DNA of 64,000 nucleotides from Pseudomonas fluorescens (lineage in GTDB: Bacteria; Pseudomonadota; Gammaproteobacteria; Pseudomonadales; Pseudomonadaceae): the NCBI RefSeq assembly GCF_900636825.1, contig NZ_LR134318.1:2389501-2453500 (forward strand). Direction: 5' to 3'. Of the stretch, positions 8,915 to 16,545 are shown in pieces. The notes under the pieces are model-generated. The model was not told the DNA's origin and ran no database searches. It saw only the letters and a list, made by a program, of their open reading frames with translations. Position 1 is the stretch's first letter. Every line of letters starts with the position of its first letter. The translations under genes were made by a program, and so were the position numbers.

Positions 8915-10315
8915 TTACCCGGCGGAAGTGGCGCTAGCGGCCGGCGCTGGATGACGCGAGGTCACGAGGCCGAGCAAGGAAATCACCAGCGCCAGTCCGA
9001 TCGTGGTGGTGACTTCGGTGCGGTGCTGCGGGGTGATCATCATCACCGCCAGTGCCGCGCAGATGAACGCGATCACCAGCCAGGTCAGCCAGGGAAACAG
9101 CCACATGCGAAAAGTCAGCTCGACGTTGCGCTGACGCAAAACCTTACGCATGCGCAACTGCGACACCGCAATCGCCAGATACACCAGCAAGGCAATCGCG
9201 CCGGAACTGGCCAGCAGAAATTCGAACAGCCCGGCGGGCATCACGTAGCTCCACACGGTGATCCCTGCGCCGAGCACGGTGCTGGCGATGACGGCCGCGC
9301 GCGGCACGCCCTCGGAAGAGGTCGCCTTCAACGCTTTCGGCGCATCGCCACGCCGGCCCAGCGAATACAACATGCGCGAAGCAATGTAGATCGAAGAGTT
9401 CATGCAACTGGCCACGGCAATCAGCACGACCACGTCGACCATGAATTTGGCATTGGGGATGTTCATGATTTCCAGCGCGCGTTGGTATGAACCAACCGAC
9501 GCCAGCAACGGGTCGTTCCACGGCACGACAGAAATCACCACGAAGATCGACAACAGGTAGAACACGCCGATCCGCCAGATCACTGAACGGGTAGCCTTGG
9601 CGATGTTGCGCGCCGGGTCATTGGATTCAGCCGCGGCGATGGTCACCGCTTCCGTGCCGATGAAACTGAACATGATGGTGATGAATGCGCCGACGACCGC
9701 TGACAGGCCGTTGGGGGCAAACCCGCCGTGTTCCGCCATCAGCCCCGTCAAGCCGCTGACTTCGCGGTCGGGCACCCAGCCCATCAACACGGCGAAGCCC
9801 ACCCCAATGAAACCGATGATCGCCACGACTTTGGCCATCGCAAACCAGAACTCGAACTCGCCGTATTTCGACACGCTGAACAGATTGGTCACCACCAACG
9901 CAATGATCGACATCAAGGCGAACAGCCAGGCATCGACCTGTGGAAACCATTGGTGCAACACGTGGCCGGCAGCCAAGGCTTCGATGGGAATCACCAGCAC
10001 CCAGAACCACCAGTAAAGCCAGCCGATGGTAAACCCGGCCCAGCGCCCGATGGCCTGGTCGGCATAGGTGGAAAACGAGCCGGTGTCGGGATTGGCCACC
10101 GCCATCTCACCGAGCATGCGCATGACCAGAACGACGAGCAAACCCGAGAACAGATAAGCCAGAAGTACCGCAGGCCCGGCCGCAGCAATCGCGTGTCCGG
10201 AGCCAACGAACAAACCGGCGCCGATAATGCCGGCGATTGACAGCATGGTGACGTGACGAGGCTTGAAGCCCTGCGCCAATTGGCCACTCGAATCCTTGGA
10301 GTTCGGGCTAATCAT
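8915..10315 (-). CDS. gabP: Amino acid permease, GABA permease type (APC family)
   Basis: Inner-membrane amino acid:proton symporter of 466 residues with twelve predicted helices. The N-terminal LAQGFKPRHVTMLSIAGIIG followed by GAGLFVGSG is the AAT-family helix 1 motif, and the order and length match GabP. Other markers are GEMAVANPDTGSFSTYA and the SNDPARNIAKATRSV loop. The start at 10315 (MISPNSKDSS) is chosen; the upstream extension to 10414 reads as unlikely sequence. The ribosome binding site is weak (AGAGAA). Substrate is most likely 4-aminobutyrate or a related omega-amino acid. No gabDT genes are adjacent; the sad gene is 40 kb away. Confidence 0.82.
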   Translation of the reverse strand: MISPNSKDSSGQLAQGFKPRHVTMLSIAGIIGAGLFVGSGHAIAAAGPAVLLAYLFSGLLVVLVMRMLGEMAVANPDTGSFSTYADQAIGRWAGFTIGWLYWWFWVLVIPIEALAAGHVLHQWFPQVDAWLFALMSIIALVVTNLFSVSKYGEFEFWFAMAKVVAIIGFIGVGFAVLMGWVPDREVSGLTGLMAEHGGFAPNGLSAVVGAFITIMFSFIGTEAVTIAAAESNDPARNIAKATRSVIWRIGVFYLLSIFVVISVVPWNDPLLASVGSYQRALEIMNIPNAKFMVDVVVLIAVASCMNSSIYIASRMLYSLGRRGDAPKALKATSSEGVPRAAVIASTVLGAGITVWSYVMPAGLFEFLLASSGAIALLVYLAIAVSQLRMRKVLRQRNVELTFRMWLFPWLTWLVIAFICAALAVMMITPQHRTEVTTTIGLALVISLLGLVTSRHPAPAASATSAG

Positions 10316-10825
10316 TGGTTTTTTTATTCTCTGCTGATCGACATTTAAGCGCACTGACAGGGGCAACCGGTCGCTGTGTTGCCTGCTGGACTTCCCCCGG
10401 GAAGCCCCCCTCAACCGCCGCAGTTCTTATCAAACCCATCATCGCAATGGCGTTGTTTTGCTGAAAAGACGCGTCACCTTACCCGGCCTGTCTGATGGCT
10501 CAACAGCCTGATCGCGGCATCACCTTGTCTGATATCGACACAAAAAATGCTTGCGTTTTTGCTCGGGACTGGCTGGTCACAGCGTGGGCGAGGGGCAATG
10601 AATCGTTCGGCGACAGGATTTATGTGGCGGTTGTTCGATCTCTCGGCGACTGAACCATTGCGGCATATGTACCGTTTTTTGCCGATGGGTAAACGGGGAG
10701 CGGGGTGGTTGTTTAAATGGAGCTTCAGGAAGTTGTCTGCGCCCTACAATGCCTTGCGCCGTTGCCTACGACTAAGCCAGAATCCGCTGGCTTGTGCGTC
10801 CAGGGCGGGGGTTCTATCGTTGGTC
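10316..10825. other. Intergenic stretch without a convincing gene
   Basis: About 510 bases upstream of gabP and before the structured leader. A 95-codon plus-strand ORF at 10547-10834 lacks a ribosome binding site and has unconvincing residue composition. The gabP promoter must lie in the first part of this stretch. Confidence 0.5.
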
Positions 10826-11043
10826 GGTCACTGAAAAGCAGTGATCGGGTTTGGTAGCCCGCCGTAACTAGTCGCATCACGAACCGTTCGCAGACCTCAT
10901 CAGATCTCTGCTTAATGGTGGCCATGCGCAGGACACCTTCGGGTGTGCCGGGTCCTAGTTACCGGTCTACCAACCCGCGTATGGCCGCCACCTTCGTTTG
11001 GTAGCGAATGTGAAGGCTCCTTTTATCTACTAGGAGTTTCACC
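10826..11043 (+). ncRNA. Candidate structured leader RNA of the DUF6124 gene
   Basis: A compact set of helices ends at the start codon of the next gene. TCACTG/CAGTGA forms a small first hairpin at about 10828-10843. A long closing stem pairs GTTTGGTAGCCCGCCGTAAC (from 10849) with GTTACCGGTCTACCAACC (from 10958). Inside it lies ACACC-TTCG-GGTGT, a perfect UUCG tetraloop hairpin near 10933-10946. GGTGGCCATGCGC (from 10917) could instead pair with GCGTATGGCCGCCACC (from 10977), which would break the closing stem. GTTTGGTAG recurs just before the ribosome binding site (TAGGAGTTTCACC). This looks like a regulated leader, but no family name is assigned. Confidence 0.55.
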
Positions 11044-11403
11044 ATGTTCAAAGTCACGCCCAACCCACCCGAAACCGACCCCGCATCTCACCACCAACCC
11101 GCCGACTCGAAGAAATTCAACGAAGCCGCCGACCGCGCCCTGAGTCACTATCTCGGCCCTGCGCAAATCATGGCCAGCACCAACCAACCCGAACGCATGT
11201 ACCTCGCCAACCCCAAATACAACAGCGAATCGCTGCTCGCCAACGCCAGCGAAACCCTCGGCTCCGCCAGCGAAATGCTGATCAACTTCGCCGCCACCCT
11301 CGACACCTCCCACCGCAAAACCGCGCTCGGCATTGCACAAGTGGTGATGCTCGGCGAAATCGCAGTTAACCAAGCGCTGGATAACGTCGAAGTCGCGAAC
11401 TGA
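11044..11403 (+). CDS. DUF6124 family protein
   Basis: A 119-residue soluble protein of a small Pseudomonas family of unknown function (DUF6124, similar in setting to DUF3077 proteins). Visible features are a proline-rich N-terminus (PNPPETDPASHH), the conserved core RALSHYL, then LLANASETLGSASEMLINFA and the C-terminal GIAQVVMLGEIAVNQAL. The start is clear: AGGAG lies nine bases before the ATG, at the end of the structured leader. A hairpin follows the stop. Members are usually scattered single genes; here it precedes a lipase effector gene, though the hairpin suggests separate transcription. Confidence 0.75.
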   Translation: MFKVTPNPPETDPASHHQPADSKKFNEAADRALSHYLGPAQIMASTNQPERMYLANPKYNSESLLANASETLGSASEMLINFAATLDTSHRKTALGIAQVVMLGEIAVNQALDNVEVAN

Positions 11404-11414
11404 CGCCCCATAGC

Positions 11415-11436
11415 GACGAGGGGAAACCCCCTCGTC
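11415..11436 (+). terminator. Hairpin after the DUF6124 gene
   Basis: GACGAGGGG and CCCCTCGTC form a 9-bp GC-rich stem with a four-base loop, 12 bases after the stop codon. The downstream T content is low (ATTAAAC). Confidence 0.5.
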
Positions 11437-11542
11437 ATTAAACGCGATCTCAACAGCGCTGGCAGAGGGCCACGGCTTGTGCCCCACAGCCCCGGCTGTC
11501 ACCCTTCGCGCCGTTCTCAAGGATCAGAACCAGGAACCAAGG

Positions 11543-13084
11543 ATGAGTGGCTACGTACCCAACCCGCCGAAAAACTTTCGCTACGAAGAAGCCGAACCCG
11601 TCGATATTCATGCCCAGCGTTGGGCTGAGTATGAGAAATATGGAAAAGCGCCCGCGCGTGAGCCTGAAAAAATCGGGATTGCGCTGCGCATAGGTATGTT
11701 CTTCGATGGCACTGGTAACAACGCCAACAACACGGCTGCTGGCCTACTTTGTGGCGCGCAGCACCCCATCGCACCGCATGATATTCCCGCAAGCTGCAAG
11801 CCCTACATGATGGATCCTGACAGCAGTTACGCCAACGACACTAGTAACGTGCAGAAACTGAGTGACCTCTACTTCGCACCGCAGAAGGCCGAAGGGGATG
11901 GCTCGCAAAAGCAAGCGTTCCGTATGGTCTACGTTGAGGGAATCGGCACTCGATCAGGTAAAGAGGACAGCACGTTGGGTGCTGGCACTGGACGAGGTGT
12001 TACGGGTGTGGCGGGTCGGGTTCAGTTGTCATTTGCAGAGATCAAGTCACGTATCAAGGATGTGCTGGACGCCAATCCCAACAGTGAAATCACCTCTCTC
12101 ACATTTGATGCCTTTGGTTTTAGTCGTGGTGCTGCCGCTGCCCGCCACTTTGCCAATGAGGTCGTGCGTGGAAAGCAGGGGCCGCTGGGAGAGGTTTTGC
12201 GCAGCAATGCAAATGGCCTCAGTCGAACGTTCCTTGAGGAATACCATGGCAGCATCAAAATGGGCTTTATCGGTCTTTTCGATACCGTCCCATCAATTGC
12301 TGGCTGGTCAAATCTGGGGGACATCAAAAGCTCCATTGCAACTGGCATCAAGTTGTACCTCGACCGCCGTTTTTTTACCGACGTTATTCAGCTTTCAGCT
12401 CGTGACGAGTGCCGAGCCAATTTTGCTCTGAGCCGCGTCAAAGCTGATCACCTAGAAATCACCCTGCCAGGTGTTCACTCAGACCTTGGCGGCGGCTATC
12501 AGGATGAGATTCAGGAACGCGTGCTCGTCAGTCCAATGCAAACGCTTGAGGTGTCGCAATTTACTGATGTCTCCACAACCTCAATCTACCGTGATGCAGT
12601 AACAGTAAAGACTCAGTGGCTCGCCAAAGGCTGGCCGGAAGACATGCTCGAAATCGTTACCCCAGCTGCGCAGCTCTTGCCAGTTGATCCACAGGATAGG
12701 CTCAGTCCACGTAAGCAACGCGTTTACGCTGCACTACAACTCAAGCGTCCAGTGAGTGGTTTGCTCTCCAGGGTGTATCTGCGAGTCATGCACCAACTGG
12801 CAAAAGAGAAAGGCGTTCGTTTCAACGACATTCCAGACACACCTGACTTGGCAATTCCATCAGAGCTACAGCCTATATGTGAACGATTTTTGGCAGGCAA
12901 TTACGACACCTCGCCGCAAGAAGACCAGTTGCTGAAGCTGAAGTACATTCACATGTCGGCAAATTGGAACCATCCACTCGGACGACGGGATGGCGGTGGT
13001 ATCCGCGCGGTTTACATCAATGTGCCTACGGCTGACTGGATTCGCGTACAACATCCTCACGTAGCTGATTGGAAACTTTGGTAA
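11543..13084 (+). CDS. DUF2235 (Tle1-like) phospholipase, probable type VI secretion effector
   Basis: Alpha/beta-hydrolase of 513 residues in the DUF2235/Tle1 class, whose studied members are antibacterial phospholipases A delivered by type VI secretion. All expected catalytic elements are present: FFDGTGNN (about 53-60), nucleophile elbow GFSRG with Ser194, Asp247 in GLFDTVPS, and His312 in PGVHSDLGGGY. The N-terminus (MSGYVPNPPKNFRYEE) has no signal peptide, as expected for a T6SS cargo. The start at 11543 follows AGGAACCAAGG. The next gene begins inside the stop codon (TAATG) and encodes a lipoprotein, the expected immunity partner. No vgrG, PAAR or structural T6SS gene lies nearby, so it is an orphan effector. 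Codon use is more AT-rich than the flanks, suggesting transfer. Confidence 0.85.
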   Translation: MSGYVPNPPKNFRYEEAEPVDIHAQRWAEYEKYGKAPAREPEKIGIALRIGMFFDGTGNNANNTAAGLLCGAQHPIAPHDIPASCKPYMMDPDSSYANDTSNVQKLSDLYFAPQKAEGDGSQKQAFRMVYVEGIGTRSGKEDSTLGAGTGRGVTGVAGRVQLSFAEIKSRIKDVLDANPNSEITSLTFDAFGFSRGAAAARHFANEVVRGKQGPLGEVLRSNANGLSRTFLEEYHGSIKMGFIGLFDTVPSIAGWSNLGDIKSSIATGIKLYLDRRFFTDVIQLSARDECRANFALSRVKADHLEITLPGVHSDLGGGYQDEIQERVLVSPMQTLEVSQFTDVSTTSIYRDAVTVKTQWLAKGWPEDMLEIVTPAAQLLPVDPQDRLSPRKQRVYAALQLKRPVSGLLSRVYLRVMHQLAKEKGVRFNDIPDTPDLAIPSELQPICERFLAGNYDTSPQEDQLLKLKYIHMSANWNHPLGRRDGGGIRAVYINVPTADWIRVQHPHVADWKLW

Positions 13085-13743
13085 TGAAACTAATTTTTAC
13101 CCTGCTGTGCGCGTTGCTAATTACTGGATGCCAATCCGCTGATCCACTGTCTGCGAAAAGCGACCCGAAGTCTGAATGGTGGGAGCTCGCGTTCATTGAA
13201 CCGGACTACATGAAAGTCTGGGTTGAAAACAGCTCAGTTCAAGACATTACCGGCAAGATTTTCTACAAGACTGGCGGCGGCACTGCCGCTGGGGGGGAGC
13301 CTGAAGGAGGCACAGAATCGGCGCGCGGATGGACTGGTGGGGTCGGTGGTAGCGGCAAAAGAGTAGTGGGTGCAGATTTACCTGTTCGCATTTGGGTTCG
13401 CTGGCAATCAATCGTCGAGCAGAAAACGTGGCAAGCATGGGTGGACATTCCTGAATCGGCGCGGCAGTTGATGGTGCAATCTGTCAATCAACGATGCCCA
13501 CAGACGCCTGATCAGGAAGCAAGATTCATGGCCTCCGTGTACTTAGGGCTGGCTCCCGGTGGAGTTGTGCAGGTTTGGGTCAGGGACTCGTGTCATCACC
13601 CGGTCAAAGTTGCACGAGCGCAGGCTGAGATTGAGCCGCTGGGACCGAGTCAAGGTAAGAACCAAGGACGTTATGCTTATCCGGTGAGCGAGAAGGCGAA
13701 GCGGTATATCGAAAAATTCGGCATTCCTTATGGGAGCTGGTAA
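13084..13743 (+). CDS. DUF2931 lipoprotein, probable immunity to the DUF2235 lipase
   Basis: A 219-residue lipoprotein. The signal peptide MKLIFTLLCALLITGC ends in a lipobox with Cys16. The mature part begins with a DUF2931-like WWELAFIEPDYMKVWVE stretch, contains a glycine-rich loop (TGGGTAAGG, GGVGGSG), and has the RIWVRWQSIVEQKTWQAW segment. Its start overlaps the effector stop by one base, so the two are translationally coupled. Periplasmic lipoproteins of this type are known partners of Tle1-class lipases, since those enzymes act from the periplasm. The immunity role here is inferred from that pairing. Confidence 0.8.
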   Translation: MKLIFTLLCALLITGCQSADPLSAKSDPKSEWWELAFIEPDYMKVWVENSSVQDITGKIFYKTGGGTAAGGEPEGGTESARGWTGGVGGSGKRVVGADLPVRIWVRWQSIVEQKTWQAWVDIPESARQLMVQSVNQRCPQTPDQEARFMASVYLGLAPGGVVQVWVRDSCHHPVKVARAQAEIEPLGPSQGKNQGRYAYPVSEKAKRYIEKFGIPYGSW

Positions 13744-13859
13744 TTGGCGTACCTTTGACTTTCACGGACACACTGAATTTAGCATCGATATCTCAAGAGA
13801 AGCCTAATCCGCGTTACGTTCGGCAGCTGTTCATCGAGTTACGAGAGGCTATTTTTTGA
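13743..13859 (+). CDS. Possible small ORF or gene remnant
   Basis: An open frame of about 38 codons reading IGVPLTFTDTLNLASISQEK then PNPRYVRQLFIELREAIF, directly after the lipoprotein gene. There is no ATG, GTG or TTG near its 5' end except a TTG at 13755; an ATT at 13743 would follow GGGAG. Its TGA overlaps the TTG start of the next ORF (TTGA). The protein-like composition suggests a real but degraded or non-canonically started gene. I cannot name it. Confidence 0.35.
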   Translation: MGVPLTFTDTLNLASISQEKPNPRYVRQLFIELREAIF

Positions 13860-14152
13860 GAATTGCAAACGCTGCGCGCTTTGATGATGTCGACTACGAC
13901 GCGGGATTTGCGTACCGGGGTTGCAACTATCTAATTCAGCATGAGCCGGATGAGTTTTTCGTTAGAACTTACGATGACGAGCCTGGTAAGGCAACGGTTC
14001 TGCATCCGACATCTGTAGGTACGAACGGCGGCCTCAGAACGCTCATTGAATTTTTACAATCTGAGTTGAAGGTGTCCTCGGTATCCCTTTATAAGGCCGA
14101 CGTTGGCGGCTATGCAGAGGTAGATATGGATAGCTTGGAATTTAAGGAATAA
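13856..14152 (+). CDS. Hypothetical protein in the effector/immunity islet
   Basis: A 98-residue acidic soluble protein (LRIANAARFDDVDYDAGFAY, later YDDEPGKATVLHP and LIEFLQSELKVSSVSLYKAD). It starts at a TTG with GAGAGG eight bases upstream, and the start overlaps the stop of the preceding short frame. I do not recognise the family. Its place behind an effector and immunity pair, and the small acidic nature, would fit a second immunity-like protein. That is only positional inference. It is also possible that this and the preceding frame are halves of one frameshifted gene. Confidence 0.55.
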   Translation: MRIANAARFDDVDYDAGFAYRGCNYLIQHEPDEFFVRTYDDEPGKATVLHPTSVGTNGGLRTLIEFLQSELKVSSVSLYKADVGGYAEVDMDSLEFKE

Positions 14153-14197
14153 GCCGACTCTCCCACTGCGGCTTCAACTCGTCCGCGCAACAGTTTG

Positions 14198-14284
14198 ATC
14201 AAAAGATCGCAGCCTCGTTTCACTCGACAGCTCCTACAGGGCAGGTGTTTCATGTAGGAGCTGCCGAAGGCTGCGATCTTTTCG
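14198..14284. repeat. REP inverted pair
   Basis: AAAAGATCGCAGCC...GACAGCTCCTACAGG facing TGTAGGAGCTGCCGAAGGCT. It lies between the convergent islet and the DNA repair gene. The left copy is slightly diverged (CTCGTTTCACTCGAC). Confidence 0.8.
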
Positions 14285-14307
14285 CTTTTATGCCGAACTT
14301 CAAGGAT

Positions 14308-15414
14308 TCATTCAGCGGCAATGCCGAACGCGCCGCTTGCTAACACCTCCCCATTAACCATCACCGTTACCCCGTGCCGTCCGGCAAAATGCTTACGCGT
14401 CGTGAAATCCTTGATCACCTGTCGCCGCTGCACCACTTCGCGCGCAAACCCCGGCAACACCAACGTCTTCAACTTGAAAACCTTCCTTGAAACGCCGCCA
14501 TTCGCCTTCACGTAGTCGATCGCATAATCAATCACCAACCGTTGCTCATGCGCCACAGTCGACTTCACCGTAAAAGACAACGCAATCGTCTCGCCCAACC
14601 TCACCACCGCCGGTTCAACTTGTACATCCAGCAACTCGACCTCAGCCTTCGCCCCCGCGCCGATGACTGTAAGAGCACGCATATCACCCTGTTTGATCAA
14701 ACTCCGCAGCGCATGCCTGGCAATCCACGCGGTGTGCTTGTTCTCCATTGACCAGCCTTCAACGGTGTCGAGCACCCACTCGGGATGCACTTTGGTGACA
14801 TCGTTCAAATGATTCGCCACGGATTTGCGCACGTACAAGCTTTCATCGACCTTCAACCGGTCCAGAATTCCTGCGGCCAGCTGCGGATCGGCCTGCACCG
14901 CTTCCAGACGAAATGACCAAGGCAGGCGTGGGCGGCTGCCTTCGCTGGCGAGGCGGCGGACGTGGTGGTTGTCGTCTTGGGTCCAGTCGTGCATCAATTC
15001 CAGCGTGCGTTCCAGGTCGCTGCGCAGAAAATGGCGGATTGCAAATTCGGAGGAGCCGAAGGTGGTGAAGTACTTCAGCGCCTCCATGGAGGTTTCAAAG
15101 GCATGCCCGCCGTAACTCGCGACGTAGTGCGGCAGACACACGCTGACGAATCCACTGTTCAAGCGCGGTGCAAGTTCGCGCAGGACATCGAGGGAATCTT
15201 CGTAGTCCAGCGGCAACACGGCGTGCAAGCTTTCGCTGACGCGGGCCATGCGTTGCATCACTGACAACTCGGCGAGCCCTTGATTGGCATGTTCAAGAAA
15301 TGCCTTTGCGTTGAACGCGGGATACACGGCGCTCATTTCGTCAGCGATATGCCGAAGGCGCTCTGCGTTGAAGATTTCCTTTAACGCCGGGGCGGCGGTT
15401 TCAGTTGTGCTCAT
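14308..15414 (-). CDS. DNA alkylation repair protein (HEAT-repeat, AlkD-like)
   Basis: A 368-residue protein of the DNA alkylation repair family. These are all-helical HEAT-repeat proteins that recognise alkylated bases; some excise 3-methyladenine or 7-methylguanine. Helical repeats fill residues 1-260, with KYFTTFGSSEFAIRHFLRSD, WTQDDNHHVRRLASEGSRPR and RKSVANHLNDVTKVHPEWV as recognisable pieces. The last 110 residues form a beta-rich extension (VEPAVVRLGETIALSFTVKS) typical of the longer members. The start at 15414 lies two bases after the stop of the GST gene, so the two form an operon and may share a role against electrophiles. Confidence 0.85.
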   Translation of the reverse strand: MSTTETAAPALKEIFNAERLRHIADEMSAVYPAFNAKAFLEHANQGLAELSVMQRMARVSESLHAVLPLDYEDSLDVLRELAPRLNSGFVSVCLPHYVASYGGHAFETSMEALKYFTTFGSSEFAIRHFLRSDLERTLELMHDWTQDDNHHVRRLASEGSRPRLPWSFRLEAVQADPQLAAGILDRLKVDESLYVRKSVANHLNDVTKVHPEWVLDTVEGWSMENKHTAWIARHALRSLIKQGDMRALTVIGAGAKAEVELLDVQVEPAVVRLGETIALSFTVKSTVAHEQRLVIDYAIDYVKANGGVSRKVFKLKTLVLPGFAREVVQRRQVIKDFTTRKHFAGRHGVTVMVNGEVLASGAFGIAAE

Positions 15415-15416
15415 GC

Positions 15417-16022
15417 TCAGGTCATCGGTGTGCTGGCGAACGCGTCGAGCGTTTCGGCGTAGGCGGTGTATTGGGCGATTTGGCGGAAGCGCTGCGAGTC
15501 GATCTGGTCGGGGACGACAAGGTTGGTGAAGCTCCAGGCGACGGCAAGGCTGATACCCGTCTGGTCGAGGGTGCCGTCGGTGGGCAGACCGGTCTTTACA
15601 AGTTCTTGCTCGAGGGCGGTGAAGGCAGCGGCGAGTTGGCTTTCAACACGTTCAACCCAAGGTTGAAATTGAATGTCAGCCGGACGCAAATTGCGCTCGT
15701 AATATAGCTGCACGGCTTTTTCGCAGGCGGCCAGGCTGAGGCCGATCAGGCGCAGAGCATGGACGCGCTGCCCCAGCTCCGTCGGCAGCAGGCTTTTACC
15801 TGAAGCGGCTTCGAGATAGTCGAGGATGAGGGTTGAATCCATCAGGACCACGCCGTCGTCGAGGATTAGCGTGGGCGCTTTGACCACCGGGTTGATCTGC
15901 TGAAATTGCTCGAAGTGGCGGAACACTGAGACTGACTCGTGTTCGAGATCGATGCCTAAGCACTTGGCGGAGATCGCCACGCGACGGACGTAAGGAGAAT
16001 CCAGCATGCCGATCAGTTTCAT
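15417..16022 (-). CDS. Glutathione S-transferase family protein
   Basis: A 201-residue protein with an N-terminal thioredoxin fold (MKLIGMLDSPYVRRVAISAK, then VKAPTLILDDGVVLMDSTLI containing the cis-proline and glutathione-contact region) and a helical C-terminal domain. It is predicted to conjugate glutathione to electrophiles in the cytosol. The start at 16022 has GAAGGAA upstream; the ATG at 16037 is less well placed. It is the first gene of a two-gene operon with the alkylation repair gene. Confidence 0.85.
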   Translation of the reverse strand: MKLIGMLDSPYVRRVAISAKCLGIDLEHESVSVFRHFEQFQQINPVVKAPTLILDDGVVLMDSTLILDYLEAASGKSLLPTELGQRVHALRLIGLSLAACEKAVQLYYERNLRPADIQFQPWVERVESQLAAAFTALEQELVKTGLPTDGTLDQTGISLAVAWSFTNLVVPDQIDSQRFRQIAQYTAYAETLDAFASTPMT

Positions 16023-16082
16023 GACGCGTTCCTTCAAGTCGATCCGAGTGAAGGCATAACCTAGCCCAGCCTGAAGGAATTG

Positions 16083-16256
16083 TCAGTCATCGAACCCCGC
16101 CTGCTCGTGAATCTCATCCACATTCAATCCCAGCCGATACGCCACCGCCACGAACAACGCCTGATACAGACACAGCGTCGTGCTCAACGAGCGAAACACC
16201 GGGGCGCTGGCCTCGTTGACCAGCAAGACACTGTCCGAAAATGGCGATGCGGGATT
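16083..16256 (-). pseudogene. C-terminal remnant of an RpiR/MurR-family SIS-domain regulator
   Basis: The minus strand reads NPASPFSDSVLLVNEASAPV then FRSLSTTLCLYQALFVAVAY and RLGLNVDEIHEQAGFDD before a stop. This is the end of an RpiR-type regulator with a SIS sugar-phosphate domain. An in-frame stop lies just upstream near 16257 and no N-terminal HTH is found, so about four fifths of the gene is missing. What follows upstream is the leader of the DksA-like gene. A deletion has probably joined the two. Confidence 0.7.
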
Positions 16257-16545
16257 GTGCTGTTAGCCGTTTGTCTTCTATATACAGCCGCTGGACTGAA
16301 TTTCTTGCTATAAACGCACTCCGATGACCCATGTGAAGCCTGTGTCAGAGCAGTTTCCGGGCTTTGTCGGACAAATTCCCTGTATTTGCAGTTGCTGATG
16401 CCTCAAGTCGGCCTTAGACTGCCGCCCCTCGTAAATTGAGTGCCGGGTGGCGTTTGCAATAAACGATGCCTTTTCGTCGACCGTACACGGATCGCCGAAA
16501 CGCTCCCTATTTCGCCTTAATGCACGTTTTTTTATAGAGATATCA

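Noticed and set aside
10547..10834. 95-codon ORF between gabP and the DUF6124 leader
   Set aside because: No ribosome binding site, odd composition, and its end overlaps the structured leader.
16114..16332. 72-codon minus-strand ORF over the RpiR remnant
   Set aside because: It is in a different frame from the recognisable SIS-domain C-terminus and has no homology I can see.
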